Positions 47,658 through 57,154 of a stretch of 64,000 nt of DNA are shown in pieces. Numbering within the stretch: position 1 is the first letter of the stretch; every line of letters starts with the position of its first letter. The position numbers and the translations under genes are program-made. The stretch spans positions 445,501-509,500 of the forward strand of contig CP047152.1 in NCBI GenBank assembly GCA_041879295.1, read 5' to 3'. The notes beneath the pieces are model-generated. The model did not search any database. It was not told the origin of the DNA and was given only the letters and a program-made list of their open reading frames with translations. Source of the stretch: Pseudomonas putida. Its GTDB lineage: Bacteria; Pseudomonadota; Gammaproteobacteria; Pseudomonadales; Pseudomonadaceae.

Positions 47658-48332
47658 ATGCAGCCCTACGCTATTGCCCCCTCCATTCTCTCCGCCGATT
47701 TTGCCCGCCTGGGTGAGGACGTCGACAAGGTATTGGCTGCGGGTGCAGACATCGTCCACTTCGATGTCATGGACAATCACTATGTCCCCAACCTGACCAT
47801 CGGCCCTATGGTTTGCACCGCTCTGCGCAAGTACGGCGTCACTGCGCCGATCGACGTGCACCTGATGGTCAGCCCGGTTGATCGCATCATTGGCGACTTT
47901 ATCGAAGCGGGTGCCACCTACATCACCTTCCACCCTGAAGCCACACAGCACATCGACCGTTCGCTTCAGCTGATCAAGGATGGTGGCTGCAAGGCTGGCC
48001 TGGTGTTCAACCCGGCCACCAGCCTGGATGCCCTGAAATACGTGATGGACAAGATCGACATGGTGCTGCTGATGAGCGTCAACCCGGGCTTCGGCGGGCA
48101 GAAGTTCATCCCCGGCACCCTCGACAAGCTGCGCGAAGCGCGTGCGCTGATCGACGCCAGTGGCCGTGATATCCGTCTGGAGATCGATGGTGGCGTGAAC
48201 GTCAACAACATCCGCGAGATCGCTGCCGCTGGCGCCGACACCTTCGTGGCCGGCTCGGCGATTTTCAACGCCCCGGACTACCAGGAAGTTATCGCCAAGA
48301 TGCGCGCCGAACTGGCCCTGGCCCGCCCATGA
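47658..48332 (+). CDS. rpe: Rpe, ribulose-phosphate 3-epimerase
   Basis: Interconverts ribulose-5-phosphate and xylulose-5-phosphate in the pentose phosphate pathway. The 224-residue TIM barrel shows the metal site [12 protein letters not shown] around 35-46, HLMV around 68-71 and phosphate-binding GFGGQKF around 146-152. The gph start overlaps its stop by 4 bp. Confidence 0.98.
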   Translation: MQPYAIAPSILSADFARLGEDVDKVLAAGADIVHFDVMDNHYVPNLTIGPMVCTALRKYGVTAPIDVHLMVSPVDRIIGDFIEAGATYITFHPEATQHIDRSLQLIKDGGCKAGLVFNPATSLDALKYVMDKIDMVLLMSVNPGFGGQKFIPGTLDKLREARALIDASGRDIRLEIDGGVNVNNIREIAAAGADTFVAGSAIFNAPDYQEVIAKMRAELALARP

Positions 48333-49147
48333 GCGGCTTCGAGCAGCTGTTCCCGGGGACGCTGCCCAGGCTGGTAATGTTCGATCTGGACGGTACCCTG
48401 ATCGATTCCGTGCCTGATCTGGCCGCCGCTGTGGACCGCATGCTGCTCGAACTGGGGCGCCCGCCTGCTGGCCTTGAGGCGGTGCGCCACTGGGTTGGCA
48501 ATGGCGCCCAGGTGCTGGTGCGCCGCGCGTTGGCGGGTGGCATCGACCATGCCGAAGTGGACGATGCGCTGGCAGAACAGGCGCTGGCGCTGTTCATGGA
48601 CGCTTATGCCGAAAGCCATGATCTGACCGTGGTCTACCCCGGCGTACGGGACACCCTGCGCTGGCTGCGCAAGCAGGGCGTGGAGATGGCGCTGATTACC
48701 AACAAGCCTGAGCGCTTCGTTGGCCCGCTGCTGGACCAGATGAAGATCGGCAATTTCTTCCGCTGGATCATTGGTGGCGACACCTTGCCGCAGAAAAAGC
48801 CCGACCCGGCGGCGTTGCTGTTCGTCATGCAGATGGCCGGTGTTACCCCGCAGCAATCCCTGTTTGTGGGTGATTCGCGCAGTGACGTGCAGGCGGCCAA
48901 GGCGGCTGGCGTGCAATGCGTGGGCCTGACCTACGGCTATAACCATGGCAGGCCGATCGACGATGAATCCCCCAGCCTGGTAATCGACGACTTGCGGGCA
49001 TTGCTGCCCGGTTGCGCAGACCCGGCCACTGGGATAACGTTGGCGGACCTTCAAGCCTCACAAGACAGAGAGTCCACCGTGGCGGTTACTGGCAAATTCT
49101 GGATGAAAGTCATCAAGGCCTTGGCCCGTTGGCGTTGGCGCGCCTGA
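48329..49147 (+). CDS. gph: Gph, phosphoglycolate phosphatase, with trp leader as its C-terminus
   Basis: HAD-family phosphatase of 272 residues that removes 2-phosphoglycolate from DNA repair. HAD motif I is [14 protein letters not shown] around 18-31, motif II is the ALITNK region around 128-133, motif [14 protein letters not shown] and [11 protein letters not shown]. The HAD fold should end near residue 240. The last residues are [16 protein letters not shown]; residues 259-272 coincide exactly with the trpE leader peptide, in the same frame. Ribosomes finishing gph therefore read the same Trp codons (258, 268, 270) that the leader would use. Confidence 0.95.
   Translation: MSGFEQLFPGTLPRLVMFDLDGTLIDSVPDLAAAVDRMLLELGRPPAGLEAVRHWVGNGAQVLVRRALAGGIDHAEVDDALAEQALALFMDAYAESHDLTVVYPGVRDTLRWLRKQGVEMALITNKPERFVGPLLDQMKIGNFFRWIIGGDTLPQKKPDPAALLFVMQMAGVTPQQSLFVGDSRSDVQAAKAAGVQCVGLTYGYNHGRPIDDESPSLVIDDLRALLPGCADPATGITLADLQASQDRESTVAVTGKFWMKVIKALARWRWRA
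49103..49147 (+). promoter_or_regulatory. trpL: trpE leader peptide [14 protein letters not shown] (nested in gph)
   Basis: A 14-codon leader with Trp codons 10 and 12, ending in TGA at 49145-49147, 69 bp before trpE. It is the counterpart of the leader before trpG (11 of 14 identical codon meanings or better) and they share 27 identical bases at 49124-49150. It lacks a clear ribosome site of its own and is in frame with gph. A GCCGGC-GTGT-GCCGGC hairpin follows at 49157-49172. Attenuation of trpE and trpGDC has been reported for P. putida; the sequence here fits that. Confidence 0.8.
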
Positions 49148-49156
49148 CTTCAGCCT

Positions 49157-49172
49157 GCCGGCGTGTGCCGGC
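49157..49172 (+). promoter_or_regulatory. Attenuator hairpin upstream of trpE
   Basis: Perfect 6-bp stem GCCGGC with a GTGT loop, 9 bp after the leader stop, then CCGTCCGTTTGCC. The same tail (CCGTCCCCGTTTGCC) follows the hairpin before trpG. The U-content is low, so the exact terminator and anti-terminator pairing needs folding analysis. Confidence 0.55.
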
Positions 49173-49216
49173 CCGTCCGTTTGCCTGACCTATTGCTGCT
49201 TGCCACGAGACTACTC

Positions 49217-50698
49217 ATGAACCACGAAGAATTCCTGCGCCTGGCTGCTGCCGGCTACAACCGTATTCCCTTGGCCTGTGAAACCTTGGCCGACTTCGAC
49301 ACGCCGCTGTCGATCTACCTGAAACTGGCTGACCGGCCCAACTCGTACCTGCTCGAATCGGTGCAGGGCGGCGAGAAGTGGGGCCGTTACTCGATGATCG
49401 GCTTGCCATCGCGTACGGTGATGCGTGTGCATGGCTACCATGTCAGCATCCTCCAGGATGGCGTCGAGGTGGAAAGCTGTGAGGTCGAAGACCCGCTGGC
49501 ATTCGTTGAAACCTTCAAGGACCGCTACAAAGTTGCCGATATCCCCGGCCTGCCGCGCTTCAATGGCGGGCTGGTCGGCTACTTTGGCTACGATTGCGTG
49601 CGCTATGTGGAAAAGCGCCTAGGCGCCAGCCCCAATCCGGACCCGCTGGGCGTACCCGATATCCTGCTGATGGTGTCCGACGCGGTGGTGGTGTTCGACA
49701 ACCTGGCGGGCAAGATGCACGCCATCGTGTTGGTCGACCCAGCTGAAGATCAGGCTTTCGAACAGGGCCAGGCGCGCCTGCAAGGCTTGCTGGAAACCTT
49801 GCGTCAGCCAATCACCCCGCGCCGCGGTCTGGACCTGAGCGGCCCGCAGGCAGCCGAGCCGGAATTCCGCTCCAGCTACACCCGCGAGGATTACGAAAAC
49901 GCCGTCGGTCGTATCAAGGAATACATCCTGGCCGGGGACTGTATGCAGGTGGTGCCATCGCAGCGCATGTCGATCGACTTCAAGGCTGCGCCTATCGACC
50001 TGTACCGCGCGCTACGCTGTTTCAACCCGACGCCGTACATGTACTTCTTCAACTTCGGTGACTTTCATGTAGTCGGCAGCTCGCCCGAGGTGTTGGTACG
50101 TGTCGAGGACAACCTGGTCACCGTGCGCCCGATTGCCGGTACCCGCCCGCGTGGTGCGACCGAGGAGGCCGACCGTGCGCTGGAAGACGACCTGCTGTCG
50201 GACGACAAGGAAATTGCCGAGCACCTGATGCTGATCGATCTGGGCCGCAACGATGTGGGCCGTGTGTCTTCGACCGGCAGTGTGCGCCTGACCGAGAAGA
50301 TGGTGATCGAGCGTTACTCCAACGTGATGCACATTGTCTCCAACGTTACTGGCCAGTTGCGTGAAGGCCTCACGGCGATGGATGCACTGCGGGCGATTCT
50401 GCCGGCTGGCACCTTGTCGGGAGCGCCGAAGATCCGCGCGATGGAAATCATCGACGAGCTGGAACCTGTCAAGCGTGGGGTATACGGCGGTGCAGTCGGG
50501 TATTTTGCCTGGAACGGCAATATGGATACCGCAATTGCCATTCGTACTGCAGTGATCAAGGACGGCGAGCTGCATGTGCAGGCCGGTGGCGGCATCGTTG
50601 CCGACTCGGTGCCGGCGCTGGAATGGGAAGAAACCATCAACAAGCGCCGGGCGATGTTCCGTGCGGTGGCGTTGGCCGAGCAGACTTCGGCCAAATAA
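49217..50698 (+). CDS. trpE: TrpE, anthranilate synthase large subunit
   Basis: Makes anthranilate from chorismate with ammonia supplied by TrpG. The 493 residues start [20 protein letters not shown]. The N-terminal domain contains the tryptophan feedback site ([16 protein letters not shown] around 37-52), and the C-terminal chorismate-binding domain has the [12 protein letters not shown] block around 308-319 and the [15 protein letters not shown] block around 405-419. It is transcribed separately from trpGDC, which lies about 2.3 kb downstream beyond estP. Confidence 0.98.
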   Translation: MNHEEFLRLAAAGYNRIPLACETLADFDTPLSIYLKLADRPNSYLLESVQGGEKWGRYSMIGLPSRTVMRVHGYHVSILQDGVEVESCEVEDPLAFVETFKDRYKVADIPGLPRFNGGLVGYFGYDCVRYVEKRLGASPNPDPLGVPDILLMVSDAVVVFDNLAGKMHAIVLVDPAEDQAFEQGQARLQGLLETLRQPITPRRGLDLSGPQAAEPEFRSSYTREDYENAVGRIKEYILAGDCMQVVPSQRMSIDFKAAPIDLYRALRCFNPTPYMYFFNFGDFHVVGSSPEVLVRVEDNLVTVRPIAGTRPRGATEEADRALEDDLLSDDKEIAEHLMLIDLGRNDVGRVSSTGSVRLTEKMVIERYSNVMHIVSNVTGQLREGLTAMDALRAILPAGTLSGAPKIRAMEIIDELEPVKRGVYGGAVGYFAWNGNMDTAIAIRTAVIKDGELHVQAGGGIVADSVPALEWEETINKRRAMFRAVALAEQTSAK

Positions 50699-50704
50699 TT
50701 TGCC

Positions 50705-50725
50705 TGGGGCCGCAAAGCGGCCCCA
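50705..50725. terminator. Shared hairpin at the convergent trpE/estP ends
   Basis: TGGGGCCGC-AAA-GCGGCCCCA is a perfect 9-bp stem 6 bp after the trpE stop and 5 bp beyond the estP stop on the other strand. Weak T-runs flank it. Its symmetry suits termination from both sides. Confidence 0.7.
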
Positions 50726-50730
50726 GCAAT

Positions 50731-52620
50731 TTAGAAGTCCACACTAACCCCCAGGCTAATGCCCTGCTGCGTCAACTCATCACTTTTGCGCCAGTTGTAG
50801 TTCCCGCGCAAATGCACCCCCGCCACCAGTTCGTGGCTTACTCCCAGGCTCGCCCGGGTCAGGTCGCTGTGTGGTGTGTACCCGCTCAGGGTGAAGTCAT
50901 TTGCCGGCAAGCTGGTCAGGTGCATCGTCACATCCTGCTCGTCGTCCTCGAACTCATGCTCCTGTGCCACCTCGGCGAAAAGCCGGGTACCTGGCAGTAC
51001 CTGCACGCTGCCCAGCAGCCCCACGCCCAGGCGGCGTGAAGTGCGCTCCTGGTCATCGAAGGCAAGCGCCGTCGAGCGCCCGCTCTTCTCGTCGTAGCCA
51101 TCCACCTTCACCCGCGCATAGTCGACACTGATGAACGGTGCCAACTGCCAGTTGCTGGTGTCGGCCGCCAGGTTGTAGCCCAGCCGCCCGGACAATGCCC
51201 AGGCTTCGCCGTCGGTGTCGCCCTTCTCACTGCGGTCATTCACACCCAGGGCGAAGGTACGCTTGAGATCGCTGTAGTCCAGGTGCCCGGCGGTCAGCGC
51301 TGCGTCGGCCCACCAGCGGTCCTGGCGGTATTGGGCAAAGGCACTGGCCATATAGCTGTTCAGCTTGTAGTCCGAGTCCTGTTCGCCAGCTTCCAGCTTC
51401 TGCCGGTACGCACCGCCGGCCAGGCCCAGGCGCCAGGCGTCGTTCAGGCGATAGCTGCCGCCAAAGGTCAGGTTGTAGCCGCGACCGTCACCGCTGGCCG
51501 CGCTGTGCTGGCCGTCGAAGTCCAGGTCCTGAGCGCCGCTGGCGACAAAGGCTTGCCATTGGCCAACTGCTTGCCAAGGCGTCTGCCACTGATTGCGCAA
51601 CTCATCCTGGTGAGCCCGCAGACTGGCGTGGGCCATTTCCGGTAGCAGGGTCAGTTCCCAAGGGGCAGCGAGGATCGAGTAGGCGTAATCGGCAATCAGT
51701 TGTTGGCCCGCGATGGTCGGGTGTACCGAGTCGTTGAACAGCAGTTTGGTCGGGTCTGGCGTTGTACCGTTGATCCCGTACACCGGGTTTTCCACGCAAC
51801 TGTCTCCGCTGTAGCAGGTGCCGACAAGGTTCTGGTCGCTGGCCAGGCCGAACTGGCTGGGGCTGGCCAACGCCTCGCTCAACAGCGTAGGGATGTTCAG
51901 TGGAATGATCTGGGCATCGATCTGCCCCAACTGGCTGATCAATGACTGGTTGAACGCAGCGGAGAGCAGTGACAGTGGGTTTTGCTGTGGTGTGCCGCTG
52001 AAATTGGGTGTTTGGCCGAGGTCAGGCAGTAGCCAGACCATGATGTAGCGCGCACCTCCTTGCTGAAGCGCTTGGGCGCTGGCAGCCAGGCGGGCGCCGG
52101 CGGCTACGGCGTCGGCCGGGCTATTCACCAGGCCCTGCAGGAAGTCGTTACCGCCGCCTGTCAGATAGTACAAGGCATTTGGGTCGGCGCGCAGCCCGTT
52201 GGCCAGGTAGCCGGGGCGCTCGCGCAGCACCAACCCGGCATTGGGGTTTCCAGGTGGGATGACGGTCTCGGACGTTGTCGTGATCGAGTCCAGGATCTGC
52301 TGGGTGGTGTACCCGCCGACTGCCCAGTTATTACCATCGGGGCTGATGCCTATTGATGTCGACGGGTTCAGGTCGCCTGGCGCGACCCCCAGGCGGCTAC
52401 CGAGGATCATCGGTGACACTGGGGCAAAGTTGCCGTCGGCATCGCGGTTGGTGAAACGCGCGCCTGGGGTACCGCCGCCCAGGTCGGGAAACTGCCCTGC
52501 ATCGGCGAGACTGTCGCCAAATACGACAAGGGTGGAATAGGGCGAAGGGCCTGCCAACGCCTGGCTGCAGGCCAAGGCCAGTGAAGCGAGGGTAAAGCGC
52601 AATAACGGGGCTTTTCGCAT
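50731..52620 (-). CDS. estP: EstP, GDSL-family autotransporter esterase
   Basis: Outer-membrane-anchored esterase of 629 residues. Signal peptide 1-23 (cut after ALA), then a GDSL hydrolase domain: catalytic Ser in VFGDSLAD around 33-40, Asn in GGNDFL around 156-161, and Asp/His in DSVHPT around 297-302. Residues about 350-629 form an autotransporter beta-barrel ending in SLGVSVDF, with the C-terminal Phe expected for outer-membrane insertion. It matches P. putida EstP/P. aeruginosa EstA type, tied to rhamnolipid production and motility in the latter. It sits between trpE and trpGDC on the opposite strand. Confidence 0.93.
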   Translation of the reverse strand: MRKAPLLRFTLASLALACSQALAGPSPYSTLVVFGDSLADAGQFPDLGGGTPGARFTNRDADGNFAPVSPMILGSRLGVAPGDLNPSTSIGISPDGNNWAVGGYTTQQILDSITTTSETVIPPGNPNAGLVLRERPGYLANGLRADPNALYYLTGGGNDFLQGLVNSPADAVAAGARLAASAQALQQGGARYIMVWLLPDLGQTPNFSGTPQQNPLSLLSAAFNQSLISQLGQIDAQIIPLNIPTLLSEALASPSQFGLASDQNLVGTCYSGDSCVENPVYGINGTTPDPTKLLFNDSVHPTIAGQQLIADYAYSILAAPWELTLLPEMAHASLRAHQDELRNQWQTPWQAVGQWQAFVASGAQDLDFDGQHSAASGDGRGYNLTFGGSYRLNDAWRLGLAGGAYRQKLEAGEQDSDYKLNSYMASAFAQYRQDRWWADAALTAGHLDYSDLKRTFALGVNDRSEKGDTDGEAWALSGRLGYNLAADTSNWQLAPFISVDYARVKVDGYDEKSGRSTALAFDDQERTSRRLGVGLLGSVQVLPGTRLFAEVAQEHEFEDDEQDVTMHLTSLPANDFTLSGYTPHSDLTRASLGVSHELVAGVHLRGNYNWRKSDELTQQGISLGVSVDF

Positions 52621-52765
52621 CAGGGAACATCCTTTTCTTTGTTTTTATAAGGACAACCCCATCGACCTTAGCAAATCGTAGTGCTTCCCTCCCAAGTCCA
52701 TTCGTTTCCCCGTGTTTACAGGCATATTGCGCCCGTCGCCCCGGTAGGCTACTGTGCCGGGACGT

Positions 52766-52852
52766 ATGAGCGAGACCTATCCTGTGTTGATCGTCAGCAA
52801 ACTCTTGATGCGCGTAATCAAGGCCCACGCCCGTTGGCGTTGGCGCGCCTGA
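52766..52852 (+). promoter_or_regulatory. trpL: trpGDC leader peptide ending MRVIKAHARWRWRA
   Basis: An in-frame ATG at 52766 gives a 28-residue peptide, MSETYPVLIVSKLL then MRVIKAHARWRWRA; the second Met at 52808 gives the 14-residue form equivalent to the trpE leader. Trp codons lie at 52835-52837 and 52841-52843, and the TGA at 52850-52852. A GGGA sequence precedes the first ATG. Bases 52829-52855 are identical to 49124-49150 before trpE. Confidence 0.82.
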
Positions 52853-52863
52853 CTTTATCTCCT

Positions 52864-52878
52864 GCCGGCCCGCCCGGC
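52864..52878 (+). promoter_or_regulatory. Hairpin after the trpGDC leader
   Basis: GCCGG-CCCGC-CCGGC forms a 5-bp stem followed by CCGTCCCCGTTTGCC, the same tail seen after the trpE leader hairpin. Position, 11 bp after the leader stop, suits an attenuator element. Confidence 0.5.
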
Positions 52879-52987
52879 CCGTCCCCGTTTGCCTTCTCGT
52901 TTACCGCCTGTTGTGGCAAAGCCGCGCCTGTGGCTGGTGCAGGAAGGTTCGAATCATGAAGTCAGTAGATTCAAGAGGTTTAACACC

Positions 52988-53581
52988 ATGTTACTGATGA
53001 TCGACAATTACGACTCATTCACTTACAACGTCGTTCAGTACCTTGGCGAGCTGGGTGCCGAGGTCAAGGTCATTCGCAATGACGAAATGACAATCGCCCA
53101 GATCGAGGCCCTCAACCCTGAGCGCATCGTCGTATCCCCGGGGCCGTGCACCCCAAGCGAAGCGGGCGTGTCCATCGAGGCCATCCTGCACTTTGCTGGC
53201 AAGTTGCCAATCCTCGGCGTATGCCTGGGCCACCAGTCAATCGGGCAGGCTTTTGGCGGCGACGTTGTACGTGCACGCCAGGTCATGCACGGCAAGACCA
53301 GCCCGGTGTATCACCGCGACCTGGGCGTGTTCGCCAGCCTTAACAACCCGCTGACCGTGACCCGTTACCACTCGCTGGTGGTAAAGCGTGAAACCTTGCC
53401 CGACTGCCTGGAAGTTACCGCCTGGACCTCTCATGCTGACGGTTCGGTCGATGAGATCATGGGCCTGCGCCACAAGACGCTGAATATCGAAGGGGTGCAA
53501 TTCCACCCTGAGTCGATCCTGACCGAGCAGGGCCATGAACTGTTCGCCAATTTCCTCAAGCAGACCGGCGGCCGCCGTTAA
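52988..53581 (+). CDS. trpG: TrpG, anthranilate synthase glutamine amidotransferase
   Basis: Releases ammonia from glutamine for TrpE. The 197-residue protein starts [20 protein letters not shown]; the catalytic triad is visible as Cys in [12 protein letters not shown] around 79, and His/Glu in VQFHPESIL near 170-172. The GPG block ([11 protein letters not shown]) is around 52-61. It is the first gene of trpGDC, with trpD starting 9 bp after. Confidence 0.98.
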   Translation: MLLMIDNYDSFTYNVVQYLGELGAEVKVIRNDEMTIAQIEALNPERIVVSPGPCTPSEAGVSIEAILHFAGKLPILGVCLGHQSIGQAFGGDVVRARQVMHGKTSPVYHRDLGVFASLNNPLTVTRYHSLVVKRETLPDCLEVTAWTSHADGSVDEIMGLRHKTLNIEGVQFHPESILTEQGHELFANFLKQTGGRR

Positions 53582-53590
53582 GGATCGAAC

Positions 53591-54640
53591 ATGGATATCA
53601 AGAGTGCGTTGAGCCGTATCGTCGGCCAGCTGGACCTTACTACCGACGAAATGCGCCAGGTCATGCGCCAGATCATGACCGGTCAGTGCAGCGAGGCGCA
53701 GATAGGTGCCTTCCTGATGGGCATGCGCATGAAAAGCGAAAGCATCGACGAAATCGTCGGCGCGGTGTCGGTGATGCGTGAGCTGGCCGAAAAGGTCGAG
53801 CTGCAAAGCCTTGATGGTGTCGTCGATATTGTCGGTACCGGCGGTGATGGCGCCAACATCTTCAACGTCTCCACCGCTTCGTCCTTCGTCCTGGCGGCGG
53901 CGGGCTGCCCGGTGGCCAAGCACGGTAACCGCGCGGTATCGGGCAAGAGCGGCAGTGCCGACTTGCTGGAAGCTGCCGGCATCTACCTGAACCTGACGCC
54001 AACTCAAGTGGCGCGCTGCATCGACAGCCTGGGCATCGGTTTCATGTTTGCGCAAAGTCACCACTCGGCCATGAAGCACGCCGCAGGCCCGCGTCGAGAA
54101 CTGGGGTTGCGCACCCTGTTCAATATGCTCGGCCCGCTTACGAATCCGGCCGGAGTGAAGCACCAGGTGGTCGGTGTGTTCGCGCAAGCCCTTTGCCGCC
54201 CGCTGGCTGAGGTGCTGCAGCGTCTGGGTAGCAAGCATGTGCTGGTAGTGCACTCGAAGGATGGCCTGGACGAGTTCAGCCTGGCCGCACCCACCTTTGT
54301 CGCCGAACTGAAAAACGACGAAATTACTGAATATTGGGTCGAGCCGGAAGACCTCGGCATTAAGAGTCAGAGCCTTCATGGCCTGGCTGTCGAGAGCCCG
54401 CAGGCTTCGCTGGAGTTGATCCGCGATGCGCTGGGCCGGCGCAAGACCGAGAACGGCCAGAAGGCCGCCGAGATGATCGTGCTTAATGCTGGCGCGGCGC
54501 TGTATGCCGCTGACCATGCCATGAGCCTGAAAGCCGGTGTAGAACTGGCCCATGATGTACTGCACACCGGCCTGGCCTGGGAGAAGCTGCAGGAATTGGG
54601 CGCCTTTACTGCAGTATTCAAGGTGGAGAACGAAGCATGA
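53591..54640 (+). CDS. trpD: TrpD, anthranilate phosphoribosyltransferase
   Basis: Attaches PRPP-derived phosphoribose to anthranilate. The 349-residue protein has the PRPP loop [14 protein letters not shown] around 81-94, [19 protein letters not shown] around 108-126 and the [19 protein letters not shown] block around 167-185. Its stop overlaps the trpC start by 4 bp. Confidence 0.98.
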   Translation: MDIKSALSRIVGQLDLTTDEMRQVMRQIMTGQCSEAQIGAFLMGMRMKSESIDEIVGAVSVMRELAEKVELQSLDGVVDIVGTGGDGANIFNVSTASSFVLAAAGCPVAKHGNRAVSGKSGSADLLEAAGIYLNLTPTQVARCIDSLGIGFMFAQSHHSAMKHAAGPRRELGLRTLFNMLGPLTNPAGVKHQVVGVFAQALCRPLAEVLQRLGSKHVLVVHSKDGLDEFSLAAPTFVAELKNDEITEYWVEPEDLGIKSQSLHGLAVESPQASLELIRDALGRRKTENGQKAAEMIVLNAGAALYAADHAMSLKAGVELAHDVLHTGLAWEKLQELGAFTAVFKVENEA

Positions 54641-55470
54641 GTGTGCCGACGGTGCTGGAAAGGATCATTGCTCGCAAGTTTCAAGAAGTGGCCGAGCGTA
54701 GTGCACGCGTCAGCTTCGCCGAACTGGAAGGTCTGGCCAAGGCCGCCGACGCCCCGCGAGGCTTCGCCAACGCGCTGATCGAGCAGGCCAAACGCAAGCA
54801 GCCAGCGGTGATTGCCGAAATCAAGAAGGCTTCGCCAAGCAAGGGCGTGATCCGTGAGCACTTCGTGCCGGCGGAAATCGCGGTCAGCTACGAGAAGGGC
54901 GGGGCCACCTGCCTCTCGGTGCTGACCGATGTCGATTATTTCCAGGGAGCCGATGAGTACTTGCAGCAGGCCCGCGCAGCGGTTTCGCTGCCGGTGATCC
55001 GCAAGGACTTCATGGTCGACCCTTACCAGATCGTCGAAGCCCGGGCCCTGGGGGCAGACTGCGTACTGCTGATCGTGTCGGCGCTGGATGACGTGAAGAT
55101 GGCTGAGCTGGCCGCCACTGCCAAGGACGTCGGCCTCGACGTGCTGGTAGAAGTGCACGATGGCGATGAGCTGGAGCGCGCGCTGAAAACCCTGGATACA
55201 CCGCTGGTGGGGGTGAACAACCGCAACCTGCATACTTTCGAGGTCAGCCTGGAAACCACCCTCGACCTGCTGCCGCGCATTCCGCGTGACCGTCTGGCGA
55301 TTACCGAAAGCGGTATTCTCAACCGGGCCGATGTGGAGCTGATGGCAATCAACGAGGTTTACTCGTTCCTGGTGGGGGAGGCGTTCATGCGCGCCGAGCA
55401 GCCTGGCCTGGAATTACAGCGGCTGTTCTTCCCCGAGCAGGTGAAGAAGACTGTTCAGCAACTGGACTGA
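54637..55470 (+). CDS. trpC: TrpC, indole-3-glycerol phosphate synthase
   Basis: Ring-closing step that yields indole-3-glycerol phosphate. The 277-residue single-function TIM barrel shows the catalytic Lys in [11 protein letters not shown] around 58-68, [13 protein letters not shown] around 91-103, [11 protein letters not shown] around 120-130, and [11 protein letters not shown] around 190-200. Last gene of trpGDC, followed by a strong terminator. Confidence 0.98.
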   Translation: MSVPTVLERIIARKFQEVAERSARVSFAELEGLAKAADAPRGFANALIEQAKRKQPAVIAEIKKASPSKGVIREHFVPAEIAVSYEKGGATCLSVLTDVDYFQGADEYLQQARAAVSLPVIRKDFMVDPYQIVEARALGADCVLLIVSALDDVKMAELAATAKDVGLDVLVEVHDGDELERALKTLDTPLVGVNNRNLHTFEVSLETTLDLLPRIPRDRLAITESGILNRADVELMAINEVYSFLVGEAFMRAEQPGLELQRLFFPEQVKKTVQQLD

Positions 55471-55477
55471 TCAAATG

Positions 55478-55503
55478 AAGCCGGCGTTTTTGCCGGCTTT
55501 TTT
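55478..55503 (+). terminator. Terminator of trpGDC
   Basis: AAGCCGGC-GTTTTT-GCCGGCTT stem of 8 bp with a run of T residues at 55498-55503, 8 bp after the trpC stop. A classic rho-independent terminator. Confidence 0.93.
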
Positions 55504-55514
55504 GTACCTGTAAT

Positions 55515-55590
55515 GGCCTCTTCGCCGGCAAGCCCGCCCCTACACGGGTACGCGTCCTGTTGTGGGAGCGGGTTTACCCGCGAAGAGGCC
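55515..55590. repeat. REP doublet (REPIN) after trpC
   Basis: GGCCTCTTCGCCGGCAAGCC at 55515 and the inverted TGTGGGAGCGGGTTTACCCG at 55561, whose unit runs to 55590, form a facing pair. It lies between the trpC terminator and the next gene. Confidence 0.88.
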
Positions 55591-55617
55591 GGTGAAAACA
55601 ACAAAATAGGTGGATCA

Positions 55618-56322
55618 ATGACCGATCAACCCTTGGCCCTGAGCGTCGAACAAGGCCTGCACGCCGAACAGGAATTGCTGGCCGCCGTCTGCCGTGGCGA
55701 GCGTGACAGTGGCGTGCTGTTCTGGCGCCCGACCGACCACGCGCTGGTCATGCCTCGGCGCATGAGCCGGCTGGGCAACTTCGAGGTCGCCTGCGCGGAA
55801 TTGGCTATTGCTGGCTGGCCGGTGCTGCTGCGAGAAACCGGCGGTGAGCCGGTGCCTCAGTCGCACTCGACAGTGAACGTTGCACTGGTCTACGCCGCGC
55901 CGCGCAGTGAAGGTGACCACGGCCGTATCGAAAATGCCTACGAGCGCCTGTGTCTGCCGCTGTGCGATGTGCTGCGCGAGTGGGGAGGGGTAGCGTCAGT
56001 CGGGGAAATTGACGGGGCCTTCTGCGATGGCCGCTACAACGTCAACCTCAATGGCCGCAAACTGGTGGGTACCGCCCAGCGCTGGCGTCAGGGCCTGGGT
56101 GGCAAGCGCCCGGTGGTGCTGGTGCACGGTGCCCTGCTGCTGGACAACGAGCGCGAGTCGATGGTGGCGGCGGTCAACCGCTTCAACGAGTGCTGCGAGC
56201 TGGAGCAACGCTGTCGCGCTGATGCGCACATCGCCTTGCACGAAGTAGCGCCGGCAGCACCCTGGTTCGAGCGCCTTTCGCAGGCCTACGCCAAGGTACT
56301 GGCCGAGTTGCCCAAGGACTAG
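55618..56322 (+). CDS. Lipoate-protein ligase A-like acyltransferase
   Basis: Protein of 234 residues in the biotin/lipoate A/B ligase fold. The lipoate-binding motif is seen as [20 protein letters not shown] around 71-90 (the R-x-TGG...H...N pattern), and the conserved lysine strand appears as [16 protein letters not shown] around 143-158. It lacks an obvious C-terminal lipoate-accessory domain, being shorter than LplA (about 340). It could be a ligase, a transferase of the LipM/LipL kind, or a non-lipoate relative. Converges on crp with a 4-bp overlap of the ends. Confidence 0.75.
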   Translation: MTDQPLALSVEQGLHAEQELLAAVCRGERDSGVLFWRPTDHALVMPRRMSRLGNFEVACAELAIAGWPVLLRETGGEPVPQSHSTVNVALVYAAPRSEGDHGRIENAYERLCLPLCDVLREWGGVASVGEIDGAFCDGRYNVNLNGRKLVGTAQRWRQGLGGKRPVVLVHGALLLDNERESMVAAVNRFNECCELEQRCRADAHIALHEVAPAAPWFERLSQAYAKVLAELPKD

Positions 56323-56963
56323 CGGGTACCGTAGACCACCATGGTCTTACCCTTGACCTGCACCAGGCTGCGTTCCTCCAAATCCTTTAGAACGCGGCCG
56401 ACCATTTCCCGGGAGCAACCGACGATTCGGCCGATTTCCTGACGGGTAATCTTGATCTGCATGCCATCGGGGTGGGTCATGGCGTCGGGCTGCTTGCACA
56501 GCTCCAGCAGGCAACGGGCAACTCGCCCGGTCACGTCGAAAAATGCCAAATCGCCAACCTTGCGCGTAGTGTTGCGCAGGCGCTGGGCCATTTGACTGCC
56601 CAGGGCGTAGAGGATTTCAGGGTCCTGGCGCGCCAGTTCGCGAAACTTTTCGTAGCTGATTTCGGCCACTTCGCATTCGGTCTTGGCGCGTACCCAGGCA
56701 CTGCGCTGCTGCTCGCCATCAACGGGCTCGAACAGGCCTAGCTCGCCAAAGAAATCGCCATTGTTGAGGTAGGCGATGATCATTTCATGGCCGTCATCGT
56801 CCTCGATGAGGATGGTGACCGAACCCTTGATGATGAACGACAGTGTCTCGGCCCGGTCGCCGGCGCAGATGATATTGCTTTTGGCGGTGTAGCGGCGGCG
56901 CTGGCAGTGCACCAGCAGCTTGTCGATGTTCTTAATCTTGGCGGGTAGGGCGGAGGCAACCAT
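56319..56963 (-). CDS. crp: Crp/Vfr-family cyclic-AMP receptor protein
   Basis: Global regulator of 214 residues, the P. putida Crp and orthologue of P. aeruginosa Vfr. Cyclic-nucleotide domain at about 10-120 with the phosphate-binding [20 protein letters not shown] segment, long dimer helix, and C-terminal helix-turn-helix ([20 protein letters not shown]) around 165-185. Start at 56963 is chosen because AGGA lies 7 nt upstream and it gives the Vfr-length protein; an ATG nine codons upstream is a weaker option. P. putida Crp is known for very tight cAMP binding. Confidence 0.95.
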   Translation of the reverse strand: MVASALPAKIKNIDKLLVHCQRRRYTAKSNIICAGDRAETLSFIIKGSVTILIEDDDGHEMIIAYLNNGDFFGELGLFEPVDGEQQRSAWVRAKTECEVAEISYEKFRELARQDPEILYALGSQMAQRLRNTTRKVGDLAFFDVTGRVARCLLELCKQPDAMTHPDGMQIKITRQEIGRIVGCSREMVGRVLKDLEERSLVQVKGKTMVVYGTR

Positions 56964-57019
56964 CACGAAATCCTGTTCGATATGACGCATAAGCTTTTTA
57001 TAGAGGTTGGCTGACGGAG

Positions 57020-57079
57020 GGCGCCAGTCATTTGGCGCCAGCTTATCAGACACTACAGGATGTTTCGGTACTAAACCGA
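57020..57079. promoter_or_regulatory. Dyads in the crp/osmC divergent region
   Basis: GGCGCCA-GTCATT-TGGCGCC (57020-57039) is a perfect 7-bp dyad in the probable crp leader. TCGGT-ACTAA-ACCGA (57065-57079) is a second. Either could be an operator or a leader hairpin; I cannot assign a protein. Confidence 0.45.
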
Positions 57080-57154
57080 CACATCTCGTGCTTTTCCCAC
57101 AGCCGCACAAGGTCTAAGCTGACACCCTTTTCCGAAAATCAGGAGTCCGGGTAG

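Larger units (their letters stand above)
52621..52987. other. Divergent control region of estP and trpGDC
   Basis: This 367-bp gap contains the estP start region, a candidate trpG promoter (TTGCGC at 52727-52732 and TACTGT at 52750-52755, 17 bp apart), the trp leader peptide at 52766/52808-52852 and its hairpin at 52864-52878. From about 52880 to the trpG start I see only AT-richer leader sequence. Confidence 0.55.
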
